NCBI GenBank assembly: GCA_900547405.1 | Contig: URGL01000021.1 | Location: 1-33,648, forward strand | Direction of reading: 5' to 3' | DNA from: an uncultured Eubacteriales bacterium | GTDB taxonomy: Bacteria > Bacillota > Clostridia > Oscillospirales > Oscillospiraceae | Length of the DNA stretch: 33,648 nucleotides | Part shown: positions 29,660 to 33,648 of the stretch, piece after piece | Layout of the letters: every line of letters starts with the position of its first letter | Position numbering within the stretch: the first letter of the stretch is position 1 | Translations under genes and position numbers: made by a program | The notes under the pieces: model-generated | What the model was told of the DNA's origin: nothing | What the model saw: the letters and a program-made list of their open reading frames with translations, nothing else | Database searches by the model: none

Positions 29660-30917
29660 GATCTATTTGGAAAAGCTCTCTGCCTTTGGCCGAATGCTCC
29701 GCGCCGAGGGACTGAACGTGGGCCCCAAGGACACGGAGGATGGGGCAAGGCTGCTGGCAGCTATGGATCTCCAGGACCGGGAGCAGGTAAAGACCGCCTT
29801 GCGGACGGTTTACGCCTCCAGCCGGGAAGAGCAGCTGACCTTCGACCGGGTTTTCGATGGCTTCTTTCTGTCGGAGGATGCCATGCGGGCTCAGGCCAAG
29901 GAGCAGATGGAGCAGGAGCGTCAGCGGGAGCAGGAACGGCAGCAGGCCCGGCAAGAGCTGGAGTCCGTCCAGACCCGGGTGAAGCTGGATGACCGGGAGA
30001 AGCAGAACTACCAGGACCTGCCCCAGGAGGCCCGGCAGAAGCTGCGGGAATTCCTGGAAAAATACAAGGGCAACGTGGACCGGAGTCCCCACCTATACGG
30101 TGAGTTTATCCACTCCGTTTTTGCAAAAGCCCTCCTGGAGCAGCAAATGCGCATGGAGAACGCCGGGCTGGGAGCCGAGGCCCAGGATCCGGAGCTGGGC
30201 ATTCTCTACCGGGATCTGGGAGAATTCTCCGATGGGGAGATCCCCAAGGCCATATCCATGATCGAGAATCTGGCCCGGCAGCTCAACGGAGAGCTGTCTG
30301 CCCGGCGAAAGAGCAGCGCCCACAGCGGCAAGCTGGATTTCCGGGCCACCATCCGCAAGAGTCTGGCCACCGGCGGTACTCTCCACGATCTGAAATTCCG
30401 GAAAAAACACCCCAAGCGCAAGCGCCTGGTGATCCTGTGTGACGTATCCGGATCTATGATGCAGTTTTCGGAGTTTGCCCTGCGGTTCATCCAGTCCCTG
30501 AACCAGATTGCGGAATCCTCTCAGGTCTTCCTGTTTTCCGAATCCATTGTTGAGGCGGACCCCTTCCAACTCCAGAATATGGACCGGTTCCGTGCCACGG
30601 TCCGGGACTCCGGCATCTATGGCCGGGGCACCAACCTGGGGCTGGCTCTGGAGACGCTTTGCGCCATGCGCCCTCCGGTGCTGAACGGGGCAACAACGCT
30701 TCTGATCCTCTCCGACACCAAAACTGTAGACACGGCCCGGGCGGCCGCCGCCCTGGCGGAGGCGAAGCATCAGGCGGGCCGGGTACTGTGGCTGAACCCC
30801 ATCCCGGAACGAAACTGGAAATATCTGAAGAGCACCGTGCTGATGTCCACTCTGGTGTCTATGATCCCCTGCTCTACCTTAGGAGAACTGGCCGCCGCTT
30901 GCCGAAGGCTGACGTAA
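29652..30917 (+). CDS. VWA-domain protein (CoxE-like), MoxR partner
   Basis: A 421-residue soluble protein. The N-terminal half is helical with a Gln/Arg/Glu coiled-coil stretch (about residues 75-105). The C-terminal VWA domain begins RLVILCDVSGSMMQF, an intact D-x-S-x-S metal-ion-dependent adhesion site, with later MIDAS residues in YGRGTNLGLAL and LILSDTKTVD. The overall plan matches the CoxE/YehP-like VWA proteins coded beside MoxR ATPases. It overlaps the MoxR gene by eight bases and is the last gene of the operon. A degenerate hairpin repeat follows the stop. Confidence 0.9.
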   Translation: MTEIYLEKLSAFGRMLRAEGLNVGPKDTEDGARLLAAMDLQDREQVKTALRTVYASSREEQLTFDRVFDGFFLSEDAMRAQAKEQMEQERQREQERQQARQELESVQTRVKLDDREKQNYQDLPQEARQKLREFLEKYKGNVDRSPHLYGEFIHSVFAKALLEQQMRMENAGLGAEAQDPELGILYRDLGEFSDGEIPKAISMIENLARQLNGELSARRKSSAHSGKLDFRATIRKSLATGGTLHDLKFRKKHPKRKRLVILCDVSGSMMQFSEFALRFIQSLNQIAESSQVFLFSESIVEADPFQLQNMDRFRATVRDSGIYGRGTNLGLALETLCAMRPPVLNGATTLLILSDTKTVDTARAAAALAEAKHQAGRVLWLNPIPERNWKYLKSTVLMSTLVSMIPCSTLGELAAACRRLT

Positions 30918-30918
30918 G

Positions 30919-30944
30919 GTCATTGCGGACAGGCCTATGGGCCT
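30919..30944. repeat. degenerate GTCATTGCGAAC-type hairpin repeat, copy 3
   Basis: GTCATTGCGGAC, then AGGCC-TATG-GGCCT. The first twelve bases differ by one from copies 1 and 2; the rest of the element has decayed or is a shorter variant. It lies two bases after the VWA stop codon. Confidence 0.5.
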
Positions 30945-31011
30945 ATTCACTGGATATATAAAAAACCGAAAGGGAAATATACAACATTTTCGAAAAAGCA
31001 TGAACTTTCTG

Positions 31012-31040
31012 TTGACAACTTCCTTTCCCGGGTGTATAGT
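31012..31040 (+). promoter_or_regulatory. sigma-A promoter of the TrpXYZ-type operon
   Basis: TTGACA (31012-31017), 17-base spacer, TATAGT (31035-31040), 62 bases before the binding-protein ATG. Confidence 0.8.
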
Positions 31041-31050
31041 AACGGCAAGT

Positions 31051-31068
31051 TGCTCCATGGCTGGAGCA
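31051..31068 (+). other. leader hairpin ahead of the binding-protein gene
   Basis: TGCTCCA (31051-31057) pairs with TGGAGCA (31062-31068), about ten bases after the predicted transcription start. It has no U tract and no room for a T-box or known riboswitch. It may stabilise the 5' end or be an operator site. Confidence 0.4.
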
Positions 31069-31102
31069 CAAAAGTACACCTAGAACACACGAAGGGAAGA
31101 AA

Positions 31103-32143
31103 ATGAAAATGAAAAAAGTACTTGCAATGCTTTTGGCTGCTGTGATGGCTGCCTCTATGGCGGCCTGCACCGGTACGGCTCCTGCCGCCACCGAGGCCCC
31201 TGCTGCCACCGCCGCTGCAACGGAAGCCGTGACCGAGGCTCCCGCCGCTGACACCGAGGCCGCCAAGACCTACACCGTGGGCATTTGCCAGTTGGTGCAG
31301 CACCCCGCTCTGGATGCCGCCACCGAGGGCTTCAAGGCCGCTTTGACCGAGGCTCTGGGCGATGCCGTGACCTTCAACGAGCAGAATGCCTCCGGTGAGA
31401 GCACCAACTGCGCCACCATCATCAACGGCTTTGTGTCCTCCAATGTGGACCTGATCCTGGCCAATGCCACCTCTCCTCTGCAGGCTGCCGTCTCCGCTAC
31501 CTCCACGATCCCTGTGCTGGGCACCTCCATCACCGACTATGCCTCCGCTCTGGAGATCGACAACTGGACCGGTACCGTGGGCACCAACGTGTCCGGCACC
31601 TCTGACCTGGCTCCTCTGGACCAGCAGGCTGCTATGCTCCAGGAGCTGTTCCCCGATGCCAAGACCGTGGGCCTGCTGTACTGCTCTGCCGAGTCCAACA
31701 GCAAGTACCAGGTGGATGTGATCCGGGGCTACCTGGAGGCTGCGGGCATTACCTGCACCGACTATGCCTTCACCGATACCAACGATGTTGCCTCCGTTGC
31801 CCAGAAGGCTGCCGATGACTCCGATGTGATCTACATCCCCACCGACAACACCGCCGCTTCCAATACCGAGGCCATTGCCAATGTGGTCATTCCGGCCAAG
31901 ACTCCTGTCATCGCCGGTGAGGAGGGTATCTGCAAGGGCTGCGGTGTGGCCACCCTGTCCATCAGCTACTACGACCTGGGCTACGCTACCGGCAAGATGG
32001 CTGTGAAGGTCCTGACCGGTGAGGCGGATATTTCCACCATGCCTGTGGAGTACGCTCCTCAGGTCACCAAGAAGTACAACGCTGCCAACTGTGAGGCTCT
32101 GGGCATTACCGTGCCCGAGGGCTATGTTGCCATCGAAGACTGA
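31103..32143 (+). CDS. ABC transporter substrate-binding lipoprotein (TrpX/ABC_sub_bind family)
   Basis: A 346-residue lipoprotein of the PF04392 family. The signal peptide ends MAASMAAC with lipidated Cys22, followed by an Ala/Thr/Glu/Pro linker (23-54). The mature domain has the type I periplasmic-binding fold: YTVGICQLVQHPALDAATEG, ATSPLQAAVSATSTIPVLGT and VGLLYCSAESNSKYQVD are the family's signature stretches. TrpX-type systems have been linked to tryptophan or tyrosine uptake, but the family is broad. GAAGGGAAG precedes the ATG. Codons are strongly biased to C/G-ending forms, suggesting high expression. The permease gene follows after a hairpin. Confidence 0.92.
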   Translation: MKMKKVLAMLLAAVMAASMAACTGTAPAATEAPAATAAATEAVTEAPAADTEAAKTYTVGICQLVQHPALDAATEGFKAALTEALGDAVTFNEQNASGESTNCATIINGFVSSNVDLILANATSPLQAAVSATSTIPVLGTSITDYASALEIDNWTGTVGTNVSGTSDLAPLDQQAAMLQELFPDAKTVGLLYCSAESNSKYQVDVIRGYLEAAGITCTDYAFTDTNDVASVAQKAADDSDVIYIPTDNTAASNTEAIANVVIPAKTPVIAGEEGICKGCGVATLSISYYDLGYATGKMAVKVLTGEADISTMPVEYAPQVTKKYNAANCEALGITVPEGYVAIED

Positions 32144-32160
32144 TCCCCAGCGAATATTCG

Positions 32161-32190
32161 CAGGGACAGGGCCCGTTCGCCCTGCCCCTG
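32161..32190 (+). other. intercistronic hairpin between binding-protein and permease genes
   Basis: CAGGGACAGGGC pairs with GCCCTGCCCCTG (11 of 12 positions) around CCGTTC, followed by TGTTTGC. It is placed where many importer operons carry a partial terminator that leaves the binding protein in excess. Confidence 0.6.
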
Positions 32191-32228
32191 TGTTTGCAAT
32201 TTATTGAAAGATTTGAGGTAGATAACCA

Positions 32229-33152
32229 ATGTCCTTCTTCTCCCCCCTTTTGAATGCCGCCCCCGGTGCCATTGCTCAGGGTATGCTCTGGGGCATTATG
32301 GCCATCGGCGTGTATATCACCTACAAAATTCTGGATGTGGCTGACCTGACCGTAGACGGCAGTCTGGCTACCGGCGGTGCGGTGTGCATTATGCTGATGC
32401 GCTCTGGCTGCGATCCCTGGCTGGCTCTGGCTGCCGCCTTCCTGGTGGGAATGCTGGCGGGCATGGTCACGGGACTGCTCCACACCCGCTGTGGGATCCC
32501 TGCCATTCTGGCCGGTATCCTGACCCAGCTGGCGCTGTACTCTGTAAATCTGCGGATCATGGGCAGCAAGTCAAACCAGCCCATCTCTGTGGATAAGTAC
32601 AATCTGATCGTCTCCCAGCGGTTTGTAAAGGAGCTGTCCTTCCGCAATCCGCTGGTGCCCGCCATTGTGACGCTGGTGGTGCTCATTGCCATTCTCTACT
32701 GGTTCTTCGGCACGGAGTATGGCTCTGCCCTCCGGGCCACCGGCGCGAATGGGCGCATGGCCAGCGCCCAGGGCATTGATACCCGGGTCACCGTTACCGT
32801 AGGCCTGATGCTTTCCAACGGCCTGGTCGCCATGGCGGGAGCGCTTCTGGCCCAGTATCAGGGCGCTGTGGATGTGAACATGGGCCGGGGCGCCATTGTC
32901 ATCGGCCTGGCTGCCGTCATTATCGGCGAGGTGCTGCTGGATAAGATCTTCCGCAACTTTGCCCTGAAGCTATGCGCCGTGGTGATTGGCGCTGTGGTCT
33001 ACTACATGGTGCTGCAGATCGTCCTCCAGTTGGGCCTGAACACCAATGACCTGAAGCTCTTCACCGCGCTGATTGTTGCCCTGTTCCTGTCTATTCCCCA
33101 CTGGAAGAGCACGGCCAAGAAAGCAGCCAAGACGGCAGGAGGGGACAAGTAA
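32229..33152 (+). CDS. ABC transporter permease (TrpY type, BPD_transp_2)
   Basis: A 307-residue permease with about eight membrane helices. The N-terminal AQGMLWGIMAIGVYITYKIL and LTVDGSLATGGAVC, and the coupling segment FGTEYGSALRATGANGRMA with GIDTRVTVTVGL, are typical of the permeases paired with ABC_sub_bind proteins. The C-terminal tail is Lys/Ala-rich. Its stop overlaps the ATPase start (TAATG). The ribosome binding site TGAGGTAGAT is modest. Confidence 0.92.
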   Translation: MSFFSPLLNAAPGAIAQGMLWGIMAIGVYITYKILDVADLTVDGSLATGGAVCIMLMRSGCDPWLALAAAFLVGMLAGMVTGLLHTRCGIPAILAGILTQLALYSVNLRIMGSKSNQPISVDKYNLIVSQRFVKELSFRNPLVPAIVTLVVLIAILYWFFGTEYGSALRATGANGRMASAQGIDTRVTVTVGLMLSNGLVAMAGALLAQYQGAVDVNMGRGAIVIGLAAVIIGEVLLDKIFRNFALKLCAVVIGAVVYYMVLQIVLQLGLNTNDLKLFTALIVALFLSIPHWKSTAKKAAKTAGGDK

Positions 33153-33648
33153 TGCTGGAAATCAAGAATGTATCCAAGACCTTCAATCCGGGCACCGTCA
33201 ACGCGAAGACGGCGCTGAAGGGGCTGAATCTGACATTGAACGACGGAGACTTTGTTACCGTCATCGGCGGCAACGGCGCGGGCAAGTCTACCATGCTGAA
33301 CGCCGTAGCCGGTACCATCCAGGTGGACACGGGCTCCATCATCCTGGACGGTAAGGACATCACCCGACTTCCCGAATTCAAGCGGGCGGTGGACCTGGGC
33401 CGTGTCTTCCAGGACCCCATGATGGGTACGGCCGCCTCCATGTGGATTGAAGAGAATCTGGCCTTGGCAGACCGTCGGGGCAAGCGCCGGACCCTGAAAA
33501 AGGGCATTACGAGCGCTGACCGGGAGCGGTACGTGGAGCAGCTGAAGATCCTGGATCTGGGGCTGGAGAATCGGATGACCGCCAAGGTGGGCCTGCTCTC
33601 CGGCGGCCAGCGTCAGGCGCTGACGCTGCTGATGGCCACCCTGCAAAA
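33152..33648 (+). CDS. ABC transporter ATP-binding protein (TrpZ type), 3' end beyond the window
   Basis: The first 165 residues of an ATPase for the preceding permease. Walker A is GGNGAGKST (about 38-46), followed by LGRVFQDPMMGTAASMWIEE (Q-loop) and signature LSGGQRQAL. Walker B and the switch His lie outside the window. The ATG shares one base with the permease stop codon and AGGAGGGG lies eight bases before it. It completes a three-gene importer. Confidence 0.93.
   Translation, partial: MLEIKNVSKTFNPGTVNAKTALKGLNLTLNDGDFVTVIGGNGAGKSTMLNAVAGTIQVDTGSIILDGKDITRLPEFKRAVDLGRVFQDPMMGTAASMWIEENLALADRRGKRRTLKKGITSADRERYVEQLKILDLGLENRMTAKVGLLSGGQRQALTLLMATLQ

Noticed and set aside
31041..31102. 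T-box or tryptophan riboswitch before the TrpX-type gene
   Set aside because: The leader is only about 55 bases, with one small hairpin and no T-box core or terminator.
1..33648. tRNA, rRNA, insertion sequence or prophage genes
   Set aside because: No cloverleaf, rRNA stretch, transposase or phage structural gene was recognised by eye; a covariance and profile search would be decisive.

Overview
The window reads as chromosomal DNA of a Gram-positive, moderately GC-rich gut clostridium, most likely Oscillospiraceae/Ruminococcaceae. The reasons are strong AGGAGG-type ribosome binding sites, textbook sigma-A promoters, a class B sortase, a lipoteichoic-acid-synthase-like protein, short lipoproteins, a lysine riboswitch, and two families of dispersed intergenic hairpin repeats that I associate with this group from memory. 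No rRNA, tRNA, phage, insertion sequence or CRISPR array was recognised.

Layout. (a) 1-3721: a terminator and gene remnant, then a minus-strand three-gene run: GtrII-like glucosyltransferase, small membrane protein, LTA-synthase-like phosphoglycerol transferase. (b) 3905-7124: secreted leucine-rich-repeat protein, class B sortase and a SEDS (FtsW/RodA) protein, the last two with clear promoters and terminators of their own. (c) 7320-8891: a SARP/BTAD-type regulator with a possible decayed GGDEF-like tail and a small orphan partner. (d) 9025-17251: the most unusual block. An ABC-2 exporter (permease and ATPase) is followed by five tightly overlapping genes (NTP_transf_5 nucleotidyltransferase, HPr-kinase-like kinase, GT8 glycosyltransferase, PqqD-like protein, S26-like peptidase) and an ATGA-coupled 45-residue Thr/Pro-tailed peptide. 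A GT-C membrane glycosyltransferase and an FAD oxidoreductase follow. I propose a peptide modification and export system. (e) 17366-24470: an AraC regulator, then gmd, fcl, manC, manA and a phosphohexomutase, together the whole route from fructose-6-phosphate to GDP-L-fucose. (f) 24552-27770: a small Cys-cluster HTH protein converging on a polar amino-acid ABC transporter whose leader carries a lysine riboswitch and terminator, so the transporter most likely imports lysine. (g) 28179-30917: HAD hydrolase, MoxR ATPase and VWA protein in one overlapping operon. (h) 31103-33648: a TrpXYZ-type ABC importer, its ATPase cut by the window end.

How they fit together: blocks a, b, d and e are mostly cell-envelope or surface-glycan functions. 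The GDP-fucose operon lies just downstream of block d and could supply activated sugar to its glycosyltransferases; that link is inference. Blocks f to h are ordinary transport and housekeeping, with the riboswitch giving the clearest functional assignment.
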